This document shows, one piece after another, positions 36,476 to 46,102 of a stretch of 64,000 nucleotides of DNA. The notes beneath the pieces were generated by a model. The model worked only from the letters and a program-made list of their open reading frames with translations, was not told the origin of the DNA and made no database searches. The stretch comes from Salinibacterium sp. (lineage in GTDB: Bacteria; Actinomycetota; Actinomycetes; Actinomycetales; Microbacteriaceae). The position numbers and the translations under genes were made by a program. The stretch spans positions 1 through 64,000 of the forward strand of contig JANXVG010000036.1 of assembly GCA_025351795.1 (NCBI GenBank), written 5' to 3'. Each line of letters opens with the position of its first letter. The first letter of the stretch is position 1.

Positions 36476-37783
36476 GTGTCTGCAACCGTCACATCCTCAC
36501 AGTCTTCTTTCACTGCCCCATTGGCCGAGGTCGATCCCGAGATCGCCGCCGTGCTCGAGTCTGAACTCGGCCGTCAGCGCGGCACCCTTGAGATGATCGC
36601 CAGTGAGAACTTCGTTCCGCGCGCCGTGCTCGAGGCGCAGGGCTCGGTGCTCACCAATAAGTACGCGGAAGGTTACCCCGGTCGCCGCTACTACGGTGGC
36701 TGCGAGTTCGTGGATGTCGCGGAGTCCCTCGCCATCTCCCGGGCGAAGTCGTTGTTCGGTGCCGCGTACGCCAATGTGCAGCCGCACTCCGGGGCATCCG
36801 CGAACGCCGCTGTTCTCGCCGCCATCGCCGCGCCTGGTGACAGAATTCTCGGGCTGGAGCTTGCCCACGGCGGCCATCTCACGCACGGCATGAAGCTCAA
36901 CTTCTCGGGCAAGCTCTACGAAGCGCACGCCTACGGAGTGGACCCCACAACCTTCCTCGTCGACATGGATGTTGTGCGCGAGAAAGCGCTTGAGGTGCGC
37001 CCGCGGGTGCTCATTGCCGGCTGGTCGGCTTACCCGCGCCAACTGGACTTCGCTGCGTTCCGTGCCATTGCCGACGAGGTGGGAGCCGTGCTCTGGGTCG
37101 ACATGGCCCATTTCGCGGGACTCGTGGCCGCGGGCCTGCACCCTTCGCCGGTGCCGCACGCGCACGTGACGTCATCCACCGTGCACAAAACGATTGGCGG
37201 ACCGCGGTCGGGCTTCATCCTCACCAATGACCTCGACTTGCAGAAGAAGATCAACTCAAACGTCTTCCCGGGCCAGCAAGGGGGGCCGCTCATGCACGTC
37301 ATCGCGGCCAAGGCGACGGCGTTCAAGCTTGCGGCAGAACCCGAATTCACGGATCGCCAGGAGCGCACCATTAGGGGCGCACAAATTCTGGCCGCTCGGC
37401 TGACCGAGCCAGACTCGGTTTCGGTGGGCATCGACGTGCTGACCGGCGGTACCGATGTGCACCTCGTGCTCGTCGATTTGCGCAACGCGGCGATTCACGG
37501 TCAGGATGCCGAGGATATTTTGCACTCGGTCGGCATTACCGTGAACCGCAATGCGGTGCCATTCGACCCGCGGCCGCCGATGACGCCGTCTGGTGTGCGC
37601 ATCGGTACCCCGGCGCTCGCCACCCGCGGTTTCGGCGACGAGGAGTTCACCGAGGTTGCCGACATCATCGCGACGGCCCTCAAGCCCGCTCCGGATGTCG
37701 CGGCGCTCCGCGCTCGCGTGCTGACCCTCACCGACGGCTACCCGCTCTACCCGGGACTTGTTTCGCCGGGAGCGTGGGCGTAG
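36476..37783 (+). CDS. glyA: Serine hydroxymethyltransferase
   Basis: GlyA interconverts serine and glycine, loading THF with a methylene group. The 435-residue PLP enzyme has [57 protein letters not shown], and the PLP lysine in [17 protein letters not shown]. The GTG start is six bases after AGGAG. folD follows by 13 bases, giving a two-gene one-carbon operon under the ZTP riboswitch. Confidence 0.97.
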   Translation: MSATVTSSQSSFTAPLAEVDPEIAAVLESELGRQRGTLEMIASENFVPRAVLEAQGSVLTNKYAEGYPGRRYYGGCEFVDVAESLAISRAKSLFGAAYANVQPHSGASANAAVLAAIAAPGDRILGLELAHGGHLTHGMKLNFSGKLYEAHAYGVDPTTFLVDMDVVREKALEVRPRVLIAGWSAYPRQLDFAAFRAIADEVGAVLWVDMAHFAGLVAAGLHPSPVPHAHVTSSTVHKTIGGPRSGFILTNDLDLQKKINSNVFPGQQGGPLMHVIAAKATAFKLAAEPEFTDRQERTIRGAQILAARLTEPDSVSVGIDVLTGGTDVHLVLVDLRNAAIHGQDAEDILHSVGITVNRNAVPFDPRPPMTPSGVRIGTPALATRGFGDEEFTEVADIIATALKPAPDVAALRARVLTLTDGYPLYPGLVSPGAWA

Positions 37784-37796
37784 GGACGTACGCATC

Positions 37797-38690
37797 GTGA
37801 CAGCCATCCGACTTGACGGTGTCGCCACCGCGACCGCGGTCAAGAACGAGCTCGCCGCGCGGATTGCGGCCCTGCGGGCGCGCGGCATTGTTCCCGGGCT
37901 CGGCACCCTGCTCGTGGGGGAGAACCCAGGCTCGATTTCGTACGTGGCAGGCAAGCACCGTGATTGTGCGGAGGTGGGCATCGAGTCGATTCGTGTTGAT
38001 TTGCCGGCCACGGCATCAGAAGCGGATGTGCGCGCCGCCATCGCCGACCTCAATGCGAATCCCGTGGTCACCGGCTATATCATCCAGCTGCCGTTGCCTG
38101 CGGGCAATGACGAGAACGCGATGCTCGAACTGATGGATCCGAACAAGGATGCAGACGGACTGCATCCCACCAACCTCGGCCGTCTGGTGCTCGGGGTGGG
38201 CGGCGATATCAGCTCGCCCCTGCCGTGCACCCCGGCCGGGATCGTCGAGTTGCTTCAGCGTTATGACGTGCCGATCTCGGGCCAGCACGTCGTCGTGGTC
38301 GGACGCGGGTTGACAGTGGGGCGCCCGCTCGGCTTGCTGCTCACGCGTAAGGGCTTGGATGCGACCGTCACACTGACCCACTCCCGCACCCGAAATCTTG
38401 GGTCGTACGTGCGCCAGGCCGACATTTTGGTCGCCGCGGTCGGCGTAGCCGCACTTATCGCGCCCCACTGGGTGAAGCCCGGTAGCGCCGTGCTCGACGT
38501 CGGTATCACCCGCGTGGTCAACCCGGAGACCGGTAAGGCACGCCTGGTGGGCGACGTAGACCCGGGGGTCGCGGATGTCGCGGGCTACCTGTCACCCGTG
38601 CCCGGCGGTGTCGGCCCGATGACGCGCGCAATGTTGCTCAAGAACGTGGTGGATGCGGCTGAGCGCCTCCAGCCAGCACTGACTACGTGA
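37797..38690 (+). CDS. folD: Methylenetetrahydrofolate dehydrogenase / cyclohydrolase
   Basis: FolD oxidises methylene-THF and hydrolyses methenyl-THF to 10-formyl-THF. The product (297 residues) shows [14 protein letters not shown] with the catalytic Lys, [52 protein letters not shown] for NADP, and [16 protein letters not shown]. The start is the GTG at 37797 (VTAIRLDG); the track start lies inside glyA. The 38691-38820 gap is very GC-rich with short self-complementary runs and holds no gene; galK is convergent. Confidence 0.96.
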   Translation: MTAIRLDGVATATAVKNELAARIAALRARGIVPGLGTLLVGENPGSISYVAGKHRDCAEVGIESIRVDLPATASEADVRAAIADLNANPVVTGYIIQLPLPAGNDENAMLELMDPNKDADGLHPTNLGRLVLGVGGDISSPLPCTPAGIVELLQRYDVPISGQHVVVVGRGLTVGRPLGLLLTRKGLDATVTLTHSRTRNLGSYVRQADILVAAVGVAALIAPHWVKPGSAVLDVGITRVVNPETGKARLVGDVDPGVADVAGYLSPVPGGVGPMTRAMLLKNVVDAAERLQPALTT

Positions 38691-38820
38691 CCGCGGGCCG
38701 CCCCGCGCGGCGCCGCGGCGCCTCGGTATGACCCGGCGCGGCGGCCCCACCTGACCGACCGCGCCCGCCCTCGTCGGCCGAGCACCGACCCGCTGGCCGC
38801 ACCGACCCGCCCGCCGCGGA

Positions 38821-39981
38821 CTACCGGTCGCGCGAAGCTCCGTCCGCCGCGTTCACCGTAAACGTTGTCGGCTGTCGAAAAGCATGCTCGGCGAAACCGC
38901 CATCGATCGCGACCTGCAGCCGCGAGATGTCGCCGGATGGAACGAGGGCGATTGCTGCTCCGCCAAAACCGCCGCCGGTCATCCGCGCTCCGATCGCACC
39001 GTTGGACTGGGCGATTTCAACGGCCAGATCGAGCTCGGCAACCGAGATCTCAAAGTCGTCGCGCATGGAGCGGTGGGAGGCATCGAGCAACTCGCCGATT
39101 GCGAGCGGGCCGGATGAACGGAGGGCCGCGACGGTGTCCAGCACGCGCTGGTTTTCGGTGACCACATGACGCACGCGGCGGAAAGTCTCGTCATCCATTG
39201 ACGCCCGCGCGAGCGGCAGATCATCGACGGTCAGGTCGCGCAGCGACGCGACCCCCATCGCGACCGCCCCTGCCTCACACGATGCGCGCCGCGCCGCGTA
39301 GCCACCGGTAGCGTGCGAGTGCGAGACACCGGTATCGATAATCAGCAGCTCGAGACCGGCCTCCGCGAAACCGAGCTCGACTACCTGCGCCTCGAGCGAG
39401 CGGCAGTCCAAAAATACTGCGCTGTCGCGCCGCCCGAGCAGAGACGCCGACTGGTCCATGATGCCGGTAGGGGCGCCCACCACTTTGTTTTCGGCAAGCT
39501 GACCGACTTTCGCGAGCGTAGGCCGGTCCAAGCCGAGCAGCCAGACCTCGTTGAGAGCGATAGCAACCGAGCTTTCGATGGCGGCAGACGACGACAGACC
39601 GGCCCCCACCGGAACCACCGAGGCTACGTAAATGTCGACGCCAGGAACTGCCCCGAGATCCGCCCCGAACTGCCCGAGCGCCCAAGCCACGCCGAGCGGG
39701 TAGGCAGCCCAGCCGCGCAGGCGATTGGGGCTGAGCTCGGCAATGTCAATCGCACCCACCTCGTCTGCGTACTCCGACGCGACGCGAATGACCGTGTCAT
39801 CCCGAATGCCGAGCGCGATGACGGTGCGACGGTTGATCGCGAACGGCAGCACGAAACCGAGGTTGTAGTCGGTATGCTCGCCAATGAGGTTGACCCGGCC
39901 GGGAGCGGACCAGAGCCCCGTCGGCTCGTAGCCGTACGCTTCCCGGAAGCCGGTCGTCGCGTCGTCCCTGATATCGGTCAT
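38821..39981 (-). CDS. galK: Galactokinase
   Basis: GalK phosphorylates galactose at C1 in the Leloir pathway. The 386-residue GHMP kinase has the signature APGRVNLIGEHTDYNLGFVL, the ATP loop VVPVGAGLSSSAAIE, the substrate-site IMDQSASLLG region and the third motif RMTGGGFGGAAIAL. It overlaps galT by four bases and is the second gene of a galTK operon. Confidence 0.97.
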   Translation of the reverse strand: MTDIRDDATTGFREAYGYEPTGLWSAPGRVNLIGEHTDYNLGFVLPFAINRRTVIALGIRDDTVIRVASEYADEVGAIDIAELSPNRLRGWAAYPLGVAWALGQFGADLGAVPGVDIYVASVVPVGAGLSSSAAIESSVAIALNEVWLLGLDRPTLAKVGQLAENKVVGAPTGIMDQSASLLGRRDSAVFLDCRSLEAQVVELGFAEAGLELLIIDTGVSHSHATGGYAARRASCEAGAVAMGVASLRDLTVDDLPLARASMDDETFRRVRHVVTENQRVLDTVAALRSSGPLAIGELLDASHRSMRDDFEISVAELDLAVEIAQSNGAIGARMTGGGFGGAAIALVPSGDISRLQVAIDGGFAEHAFRQPTTFTVNAADGASRDR

Positions 39982-41066
39982 GCTCTCGAAATACCTTCCC
40001 TAATGAACGCGGCTTCCTGCTCCGGTGTGACGTCGCCGATCCACGCACCCATCGCGGCCTCCGAGCCAGCGAGGTACTTGAGCTTGGCCGCAGCTCGCCG
40101 AGGCGACGTTACCTGAAGCATCAGGCGAATGTCGTTGCGCCCCACATTCACCGGCGCTTGGTGCCAGGCGGCGATGTACGGCGTCGGGGTGTCGTAGAGT
40201 GCGTCGATGCCGCGCAGCAGTCGCAGATACAGCCCAGCCAGTTCATCGCGCTCGACATCGTGCAGAGCGGCGAAGTCGGGAACCTGGCGGTGCGGCACCA
40301 TGTGCACTTCGATCGGCCAGCGCGCCGCAAACGGCACATACGCCGTCCAGTGCTCGCCGCTCAACACGACGCGCTCTGATGCTCGCTCGGTCTGCAGGAT
40401 CTGGGCGAACAGCTCGGGCCCAAACTTCGAGATCGACTCGAGCAGCCGGGTTGTGCGCGGTGTCACGTAGGGATACGCGTAGATCTGGCCGTGCGGGTGC
40501 AGCAGGGTCACGCCGATCGCCTCGCCGCGATTCTCGAACGGAAATACTTGCTGGATGCCGGGCATCGCAGACAACGCTTCGGTGCGGTCGGCCCACGCTT
40601 CAATCACCGTGCGTGCCCTGATCTCCGTCTGCGAGCCGAACGAGCCCTCGTGCTGTGGGCTGAAACACACGACTTCGCAGCGGCCAATGGACGGCAGGGT
40701 ACGCCCGAGGCCGACCGAGTCGAGCAGCGCCGGGTCGAATGCCGCGAGCGACGGGCCGAACGAAGGGGAGCGATTTTCGAACACTACGACGTCGTAGTTA
40801 TTGGGCACTTCGCTCGGGTTGCCCGGCGTGGTCGGAGCCAGCGGGTCGTGATCGGCGGGGGGAAGAAAAATCCGGTTCTGGCGCGATGCTGCGATCGAGA
40901 TCCACTCGCCGGTGAGTGGATCTTGGCGCATGGTCGCGGTCGCCGGCCTCGCGTCGAGGTGGCGGGCATCCGCAGTGCGCTCGGCTGACAGCGTGGTGTC
41001 TGGGTCGTCGAAGTAAATGAGTTCGCGACCGTCGGCGAGCATGGTCGATCTTTTGACGATGGGCAT
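39978..41066 (-). CDS. galT: Galactose-1-phosphate uridylyltransferase
   Basis: GalT swaps UMP between UDP-glucose and galactose-1-P. The product (362 residues from the ATG at 41066, MPIVKRSTML) has the active-site motif VTLLHPHGQIYAYPYV with the nucleophilic His, NRSPSFGP, and EVHMVPHRQVPDF. The 500-residue track ORF reads back through the regulator on the other strand and is not real. Divergent from the DeoR gene; no galE is seen in the window. Confidence 0.96.
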   Translation of the reverse strand: MPIVKRSTMLADGRELIYFDDPDTTLSAERTADARHLDARPATATMRQDPLTGEWISIAASRQNRIFLPPADHDPLAPTTPGNPSEVPNNYDVVVFENRSPSFGPSLAAFDPALLDSVGLGRTLPSIGRCEVVCFSPQHEGSFGSQTEIRARTVIEAWADRTEALSAMPGIQQVFPFENRGEAIGVTLLHPHGQIYAYPYVTPRTTRLLESISKFGPELFAQILQTERASERVVLSGEHWTAYVPFAARWPIEVHMVPHRQVPDFAALHDVERDELAGLYLRLLRGIDALYDTPTPYIAAWHQAPVNVGRNDIRLMLQVTSPRRAAAKLKYLAGSEAAMGAWIGDVTPEQEAAFIREGISRA

Positions 41067-41074
41067 GGTATTAC

Positions 41075-41102
41075 GATATCGAAAGAAGGTGGTTTCGTTA
41101 TC
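41075..41102. promoter_or_regulatory. Operator between galT and the DeoR-family regulator
   Basis: GATATCGAAA (41075-41084) and TTTCGTTATC (41093-41102) pair at nine of ten positions. CGAAA/TTTCG half-sites are usual for DeoR/GlpR-type repressors, and the site lies eight bases upstream of galT and about twenty upstream of the regulator. Confidence 0.6.
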
Positions 41103-41123
41103 ACAAGTAGTCGGAAGGTCTGG

Positions 41124-41906
41124 ATGAGTGCATATGCGAGACGGCACGTGCTGCTGCGTCTTGTCATCGAGCGCGGTTTCGTGCGGGTCACAGACGCGAG
41201 CGCTGAGCTCAAGGTGAGCGAGGTGACTATTCGCGGCGACCTCGACGCACTCGAAGCACACGGCGACATCGTGAGGGTTCACGGTGGAGCGATGCCGCGA
41301 ACAGCATTGGCCTATCGCGAGTCGCCCATCGCGAATTCGCTCGAGCGCGATTCCGCGGCCAAACGGGCTATCGGTCGGGCAGCCGCCGAGCTCATCACGA
41401 GCGGCGACAGCGTCTTTCTCGACGTCGGAAGTACGGCGCTCGCCGTCGCTCACTCGCTCGCCGCGCGCACCGACCTCCACGACATCGTCGTCGTCACGAA
41501 CGGGCTCACCATCGCGCTCGCGCTGGAGACCGCAGTGCCGCGATTCACCGTCATCGTGACCGGCGGCACGTTACGTCCGTTACAGCACTCTCTCGTGAAC
41601 CCGTATGCCTCGGGCATGCTCGCCGCCCTGCACGTCGACGTCGCCTTCATCGGCTGCAACGGCATCGACGTTGACCGAGGGGTCACGAACGTCAACCTGC
41701 CAGAGGCGGAGGTCAAGCGTCAGGTGCTCGCCTCGTCTCGGCGGCATGTGCTGATTGCAGACTCGAGCAAGCTCGGGCGGGTCGAACTCGGGGTCGTGGG
41801 GCCGGCGTCGGCGTTCGATACGTTCGTGACGGCGGGCAAGACCGGCGCAGCGGTACTCGACCGACTGTGTCGGCTGGGTGTGACCGTGATTCTGGCCGAC
41901 CAATAG
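41124..41906 (+). CDS. DeoR/GlpR-family transcriptional regulator of the gal genes
   Basis: The protein (260 residues) has the DeoR winged helix (FVRVTDASAELKVSEVTIRG, DLDALEAHGDIVRVHGGAMP) and a sugar-phosphate sensing domain (ITSGDSVFLDVGSTALAVAH, VVTNGLTIALAL, VTGGTLRPLQHSLV, IADSSKLGRVELGVVGP). It lies head to head with galTK and just before galM, so a galactose-pathway phosphate ester is the likely effector. Confidence 0.9.
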   Translation: MSAYARRHVLLRLVIERGFVRVTDASAELKVSEVTIRGDLDALEAHGDIVRVHGGAMPRTALAYRESPIANSLERDSAAKRAIGRAAAELITSGDSVFLDVGSTALAVAHSLAARTDLHDIVVVTNGLTIALALETAVPRFTVIVTGGTLRPLQHSLVNPYASGMLAALHVDVAFIGCNGIDVDRGVTNVNLPEAEVKRQVLASSRRHVLIADSSKLGRVELGVVGPASAFDTFVTAGKTGAAVLDRLCRLGVTVILADQ

Positions 41907-41915
41907 GCTGGCAGC

Positions 41916-42827
41916 ATGCACCCTCCGACCGGCCGACAGTTCGAACTTATTCGAGGAACGGCGAAAGCCACGATCACCGAAGTTGCTGGTGGGTTGCGCA
42001 GTTTTTCGATCGACGGCGTGGATCTGATCGAACCGTTCGGTGCCGACTGCACGCCGCCCTTCGGTGATGGCATCGTTCTGGTGCCATGGCCCAACCGGGT
42101 GCGCGATGGACGGTGGGTTCTCGATGGCGAGACACTTCAACTCGACATCACCGAGGTTGCCCACGGCAACGCCCTGCACGGGCTATTGCGTCATGCGTCG
42201 TACATCGTGGTCCACCAATCGCCCGCGATGGTGACCCTCGCCGCAACGGTGTTTCCGCAACACGGGTACCCGTTCCACCTTGAGACTACCGTGACCTACG
42301 AACTCGTCGACAACGCTCTCACGGTGACTCATGGCTTCCGCAATGTGTCTGAGACGAAGGCTCCGGTTGCCGTGGGCACGCATCCGTTCCTGACCATCGG
42401 CGATGTGCCGACCGAGACCCTCGTGCTGACTGTGCACGCCGCGACTCGCTTCGAGGTGGATGCCCGCCTCAACCCGGTAGGCCAGCGGCCGGTCGAGGGT
42501 TCCGACTATGACTTACGCGCCGGGCGCCGGGTTGCCGACCTCGAGCTCGACGACGCCTTCGGCGACCTCGCTACCGTCGATGGGGTTAGCGCATCGCTGC
42601 GGGCCCCTGACGGGCGCGAGGTGCGCCTCGTGCAAGACGAGTCTCACGGTTTCGTGCAAGTTTTCACGACTCGAATTTTTCCCAAGAACGGTGGTCACGG
42701 GCTCGCGATTGCGATTGAACCGATGACGGCTCCGCCAGATGCGTTCAATAGCGGAATCGGCCTGCACTGGATCGAACCAGACGATACCTGGGCCGTCAGC
42801 TGGGGCATCCAGTACTACCGGCCATGA
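41916..42827 (+). CDS. Aldose 1-epimerase (galactose mutarotase-like)
   Basis: The protein (303 residues) belongs to the galactose-mutarotase superfold: LVPWPNRVRDGRWVLDGETL, GNALHGLLRHASYIV with the catalytic His, VAVGTHPFLTIG and LDDAFGDL, and a late Glu in AIEPMTAPPDAFNSG. It interconverts sugar anomers, here feeding GalK. TAGGCT, six bases, ATG indicates its own leaderless promoter at the end of the regulator gene. It overlaps the next gene by four bases. Confidence 0.9.
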   Translation: MHPPTGRQFELIRGTAKATITEVAGGLRSFSIDGVDLIEPFGADCTPPFGDGIVLVPWPNRVRDGRWVLDGETLQLDITEVAHGNALHGLLRHASYIVVHQSPAMVTLAATVFPQHGYPFHLETTVTYELVDNALTVTHGFRNVSETKAPVAVGTHPFLTIGDVPTETLVLTVHAATRFEVDARLNPVGQRPVEGSDYDLRAGRRVADLELDDAFGDLATVDGVSASLRAPDGREVRLVQDESHGFVQVFTTRIFPKNGGHGLAIAIEPMTAPPDAFNSGIGLHWIEPDDTWAVSWGIQYYRP

Positions 42828-43879
42828 GTGCACCCTCGAAAAGCGACATTCGGCGCTGGCGCAAGCATCTCGCTGCTGAGCGCTCGGAGGCCGCGATCTA
42901 CCGCGATCTTGCTTCGCGCCGAACCGGTGAGGAACGCGAGATCCTGTTGGCGCTTGCCGATGCCGAACGGCGTCACGAGCAGCACTGGCTCGATCTGCTC
43001 GGACACCACGCGGGTAAAACGCCGCGCGACCCTGTCGGTGCCGGCATTCTCGGATTTTTCGCACGTCGGTTCGGATCGGTATTCGTGCTTGCTCTCGCCC
43101 AACGTGCCGAGTCACGGTCACCGTATGACATCGACAACGATGCCACGAACGCCATGGCCGCCGACGAGCGCATCCACGAGGAGGTCGTGCGTGCGCTGGC
43201 CGCCCGCGGCCGCCAGCGTCTTTCCGGAACCTTCCGCGCTGCAGTCTTTGGGGCGAACGATGGGCTCGTCAGCAACCTTGCACTTGTGCTGGGTGTGAGC
43301 GCGGCCGGGCTTCCTACTCATACAGTGCTTCTCACGGGTATCGCCGGCCTCCTGGCTGGCGCCCTGTCGATGGGTGCAGGCGAATACGTCTCGGTGCGCT
43401 CGCAACGCGAGTTGCTCGACGCGTCCACTCCGAACCCGGCGGCAGGGGCATCCGTTCCGCATCTCGAGGTGGATGCCAACGAACTCGCGCTCGTCTATCG
43501 TGCGCGCGGTATGGGCATCGCACAAGCCGAGGCGCACGCGCTCGAGATTCTGCACGGACGGGACGTTCCCGCCGAACTGCGCGCTGAGACCCACGAGTCG
43601 GTGGGATCGGCGATGGGCGCCGCAGTGTCGAGCTTCTGCTTCTTTGCGTCTGGCGCGTCGATTGCCGTGTTGCCGTACGTGTTTGGCCTGGAGGGGTTCA
43701 CTGCCGTGCTTGTTGCATGCGTTCTCGTGGGCGTCGTATTGCTCGGCACCGGCTCCATCGTCGGGCTGTTGTCTGGCGCATCACCACTCAAGCGTGCGCT
43801 GCGGCAGCTCGCGATCGGCTTCGGCGCAGCCGGGGCTACCTACCTGCTGGGCCTGTTGTTCGGGGTGAGCGCGGCATAA
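42824..43879 (+). CDS. VIT1/CCC1-family metal transporter with ferritin-like N-terminal domain
   Basis: Residues 1-130 form a ferritin/rubrerythrin-like helical bundle (HLAAERSEAAIYRDLASRRT, LADAERRHEQHW, ADERIHEEVVRAL) with Glu/His positions suited to di-iron binding. Residues 140-351 are a VIT1-type membrane domain (FGANDGLVSNLALVLGVSAA, GALSMGAGEYVSVRSQREL). Such MbfA-like fusions export or sequester Fe and Mn. ATG overlaps the epimerase gene by four bases, though a metabolic link is not obvious. Confidence 0.88.
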   Translation: MSAPSKSDIRRWRKHLAAERSEAAIYRDLASRRTGEEREILLALADAERRHEQHWLDLLGHHAGKTPRDPVGAGILGFFARRFGSVFVLALAQRAESRSPYDIDNDATNAMAADERIHEEVVRALAARGRQRLSGTFRAAVFGANDGLVSNLALVLGVSAAGLPTHTVLLTGIAGLLAGALSMGAGEYVSVRSQRELLDASTPNPAAGASVPHLEVDANELALVYRARGMGIAQAEAHALEILHGRDVPAELRAETHESVGSAMGAAVSSFCFFASGASIAVLPYVFGLEGFTAVLVACVLVGVVLLGTGSIVGLLSGASPLKRALRQLAIGFGAAGATYLLGLLFGVSAA

Positions 43880-43886
43880 TGCAGAG

Positions 43887-44333
43887 ATGATCTCCATCGA
43901 GCTGGCGCGTGCTCTGCGCGACTCTGGGCTTGTGTGGCATCCACGAGCCGCAGACAACTTCGTGATCGATCGTATCGAAGCGGATGACGAGGTCTTCACG
44001 CTGAGCGACATGACCGTCGAGGCGCACGAGTTCGCATCGGGCACCGTGCTCGGTTTCAACGGAACCACTGAATGGGCGCTGGACTCAATCGCCCTCGGGG
44101 ATGCCCTGTGGTTGCCGCGTGAAGACCAACTTCGCGAGCTGCTGCGCACGACCTTCCGCGCGCTGTCGTTCGCGCATGAGCGCTTCACCCTCGCCGTCGT
44201 GATCGAGGGTCAACCCCGTGAGTTCGAGGCGGCGGATGCCTCCGGCGCCTATGCCCGAGCTCTGCTCGCCCTCATCGACGAGTCGATCGGCGATCCGTTG
44301 CCCGATCTGGATGACGAGCTGCCGGTTCTGTAG
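43887..44333 (+). CDS. Conserved hypothetical protein
   Basis: The product (148 residues) is soluble, with no signal peptide or membrane helix. It carries LARALRDSGLVWHPRAADNF, TVLGFNGTTEWALDSI and LWLPREDQLRELL blocks. I recall similar short proteins in Microbacteriaceae, sometimes labelled pilus assembly CpaE, but nothing here supports that name. CATAAT, six bases, ATG gives a leaderless start. Confidence 0.7.
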   Translation: MISIELARALRDSGLVWHPRAADNFVIDRIEADDEVFTLSDMTVEAHEFASGTVLGFNGTTEWALDSIALGDALWLPREDQLRELLRTTFRALSFAHERFTLAVVIEGQPREFEAADASGAYARALLALIDESIGDPLPDLDDELPVL

Positions 44334-44436
44334 GTCGGGGCACGCCGCCATTTCGGCTCGACCACGTCACGCACAGCACTCATGCCGCTTGCCATCTGCC
44401 GTTGGGTAGTGCGCGACGGCGATCGCTGGGGACGGG

Positions 44437-44509
44437 TGGGCCCCGTCGGGCTCGAACCGACGACCCACGGATTAAAAGTCCGATGCTCTACCAACTGAGC
44501 TAGAGGCCC
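44437..44509 (-). tRNA. tRNA-Lys (anticodon TTT)
   Basis: The minus strand reads GGGCCTC (acceptor), a D-arm AGCTCAGTTGGTAGAGC, anticodon arm with GGACTTTTAATCC (TTT), and T-arm GTCGGTTCGAGCCCGAC, ending GGGGCCC-A. All seven acceptor pairs form (one T-G). CCA is not encoded. Confidence 0.97.
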
Positions 44510-44533
44510 TTGCATTAAATGTAGCGTGGACTT

Positions 44534-45163
44534 GTGACCGATGAGTTCCATAAGCCCACCCAGTATTCGGGCGACAAGTTCGACACCTACGTGGGCGGCG
44601 AAGATCCGGCTCAGATCATGCGTGTCGCCCACGACACCGCACGCCTGCTCGTCAATCGCGCGCGGAGCACGGATGACCCGGCCGTCATCGACAGGCTCGT
44701 CGCATACACCGACGAGCACGGCATCGATGCCCTGGCCGAACTGTGGGCCAGGTCGAGCCCGCGCAGCCTGCCCGGAGCGCTCTGGCGCATCTATCTGATG
44801 CGCGTGCTGATCCGTCAGGATCCGCAGGAAATGAGCTATTTGTTCCAGCGTGGAACGGAAGTGCTTCGCACGATCGATGCCGTGGTCGCCGGTGCGCCGA
44901 TGCCGACCGGGCCAGACGAGATCACCGAACTCGCCGACCAGATTCTGCGCGGCCTGTTCCGCGGCGACTTTGGCATCGCGCTCGATCGGGCCGCGGCATT
45001 CTGCCGCGTCTCGGCGGCCGGGTGTACCAGTGTTGCCGACGATGTCGAGCTGGTGACTCCCGAGCGGGCAACCGAACTCACCACGAGAGCGCTGCGGCTA
45101 TCGCAGACCGCAGAGGAGTTCGCTGCCTGCGCACGCCTGCACCGTTCAGGTGGCCTCGACTAA
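44534..45163 (+). CDS. Conserved hypothetical protein
   Basis: This 209-residue, largely helical soluble protein has DPAQIMRVAHDTARLLVNRA, GALWRIYLMRVLIRQDPQEM, and a Cys-containing segment FCRVSAAGCTSVADDVEL. Family relatives occur across Microbacteriaceae, sometimes mislabelled as RNA polymerase beta subunit; no function is visible. TAGCGT, six bases, GTG marks a leaderless start. Its stop codon overlaps TAAAAT, a possible promoter for the structured element that follows. Confidence 0.7.
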   Translation: MTDEFHKPTQYSGDKFDTYVGGEDPAQIMRVAHDTARLLVNRARSTDDPAVIDRLVAYTDEHGIDALAELWARSSPRSLPGALWRIYLMRVLIRQDPQEMSYLFQRGTEVLRTIDAVVAGAPMPTGPDEITELADQILRGLFRGDFGIALDRAAAFCRVSAAGCTSVADDVELVTPERATELTTRALRLSQTAEEFAACARLHRSGGLD

Positions 45164-45252
45164 AATAAATACCACCGGGCCGCAGTAACCCCGGGCTCCA
45201 CTAATAGCCGGTTCGACCGGCCTCGCGCCGAGAGGTGTTCTGCGGCCCGGGT
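45161..45252 (+). ncRNA. Candidate structured RNA or bidirectional terminator
   Basis: CCGGGCCGCAG (45175-45185) pairs perfectly with CTGCGGCCCGG (45240-45250), enclosing a second perfect hairpin GCCGGT-TCG-ACCGGC (45207-45221). A near-consensus -10 (TAAAAT, 45161-45166) precedes the outer stem. The element lies between convergent genes, so it may be a terminator. The large multibranch shape without a T-run also allows a small RNA. Confidence 0.4.
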
Positions 45253-45290
45253 CTCCACTGCCCGAGAGCTGGCCCGCCGAGCCGTGCGAG

Positions 45291-46070
45291 CTATCCGAAC
45301 TTTCCGGAGACGTAGTCTTCCGTCGCCTGAACGCTGGGCTTCGAGAAGATCGTGTTGGTGTCGTCATATTCGATGAGCTTGCCGGGTTGGCCGGTGGCCG
45401 AGATGGTGAAGAACGCGGTGCGATCGGAGACGCGGCTGGCCTGCTGCATGTTGTGCGTCACGATCACGATCGTATAGTTCTGCTTCAGTTCTTCGATGAG
45501 GTCTTCGATGGCGAGTGTGGAGATGGGGTCGAGGGCCGAGCAGGGCTCGTCCATGAGCACGACATCCGGAGCCACTGCGATCGCACGGGCAATGCACAAG
45601 CGCTGTTGCTGGCCACCCGAAAGACTCATTCCCGGCTTATCGAGGCGGTCCTTTACCTCGTTCCAGAGGTTCGCGCCCTGGAGCGACTGCTCGACGAGTG
45701 CGTCACCGTCTGACTTCGACAGCTTGCGGTTGTTCAGGGTCACTCCGGCGAGCACGTTGTCGCGGATCGACATCGTGGGAAACGGATTCGCGCGCTGGAA
45801 AACCATGCCGACCTGCCGGCGAACGAGTACCGGATCCACTCCCGGACCGTAAAGATCATTGCCGTCGATCAGAACCTCGCCTTCCACGCGGGCCCCGGGG
45901 ATCACCTCGTGCATACGGTTGAGCGTGCGCAGGAACGTCGACTTACCGCACCCGCTCGGTCCGATGAGTGCGGTCACGGTTCGCGGCTCAATGGTGATAG
46001 ACACACCTTCGACCGCCAAGAAGTCACCATAGAAGGCATTAAGGTTTTTCACTTCGATGCGTTTAGACAC
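45291..46070 (-). CDS. pstB: Phosphate ABC transporter ATP-binding protein
   Basis: PstB powers high-affinity phosphate import. Its 259 residues include Walker [18 protein letters not shown], signature [16 protein letters not shown], Walker [13 protein letters not shown] and H-loop [12 protein letters not shown]. Last gene of pstSCAB; GTG start with AAGGAAC upstream. Confidence 0.97.
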   Translation of the reverse strand: MSKRIEVKNLNAFYGDFLAVEGVSITIEPRTVTALIGPSGCGKSTFLRTLNRMHEVIPGARVEGEVLIDGNDLYGPGVDPVLVRRQVGMVFQRANPFPTMSIRDNVLAGVTLNNRKLSKSDGDALVEQSLQGANLWNEVKDRLDKPGMSLSGGQQQRLCIARAIAVAPDVVLMDEPCSALDPISTLAIEDLIEELKQNYTIVIVTHNMQQASRVSDRTAFFTISATGQPGKLIEYDDTNTIFSKPSVQATEDYVSGKFG

Positions 46071-46102
46071 AGTTGTTCCTTTTGATCCGTTCTCTTGCCG
46101 GT

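Noticed and set aside
41067-41480. N-terminal extension of the galT ORF
   Set aside because: It is antisense to the DeoR regulator and adds residues with no GalT similarity.
43887-44333. Label as pilus assembly protein CpaE
   Set aside because: No receiver or ATPase motif and no pilus genes nearby; left as hypothetical.
44534-45163. Label as RNA polymerase beta subunit
   Set aside because: The 209-residue protein has no RpoB motif; such labels appear to be annotation carry-over.
45207-45221. Hairpin with GGTTCGACC considered as a tRNA T-arm
   Set aside because: No acceptor, D or anticodon arms can be drawn around it; the real tRNA-Lys is at 44437-44509.
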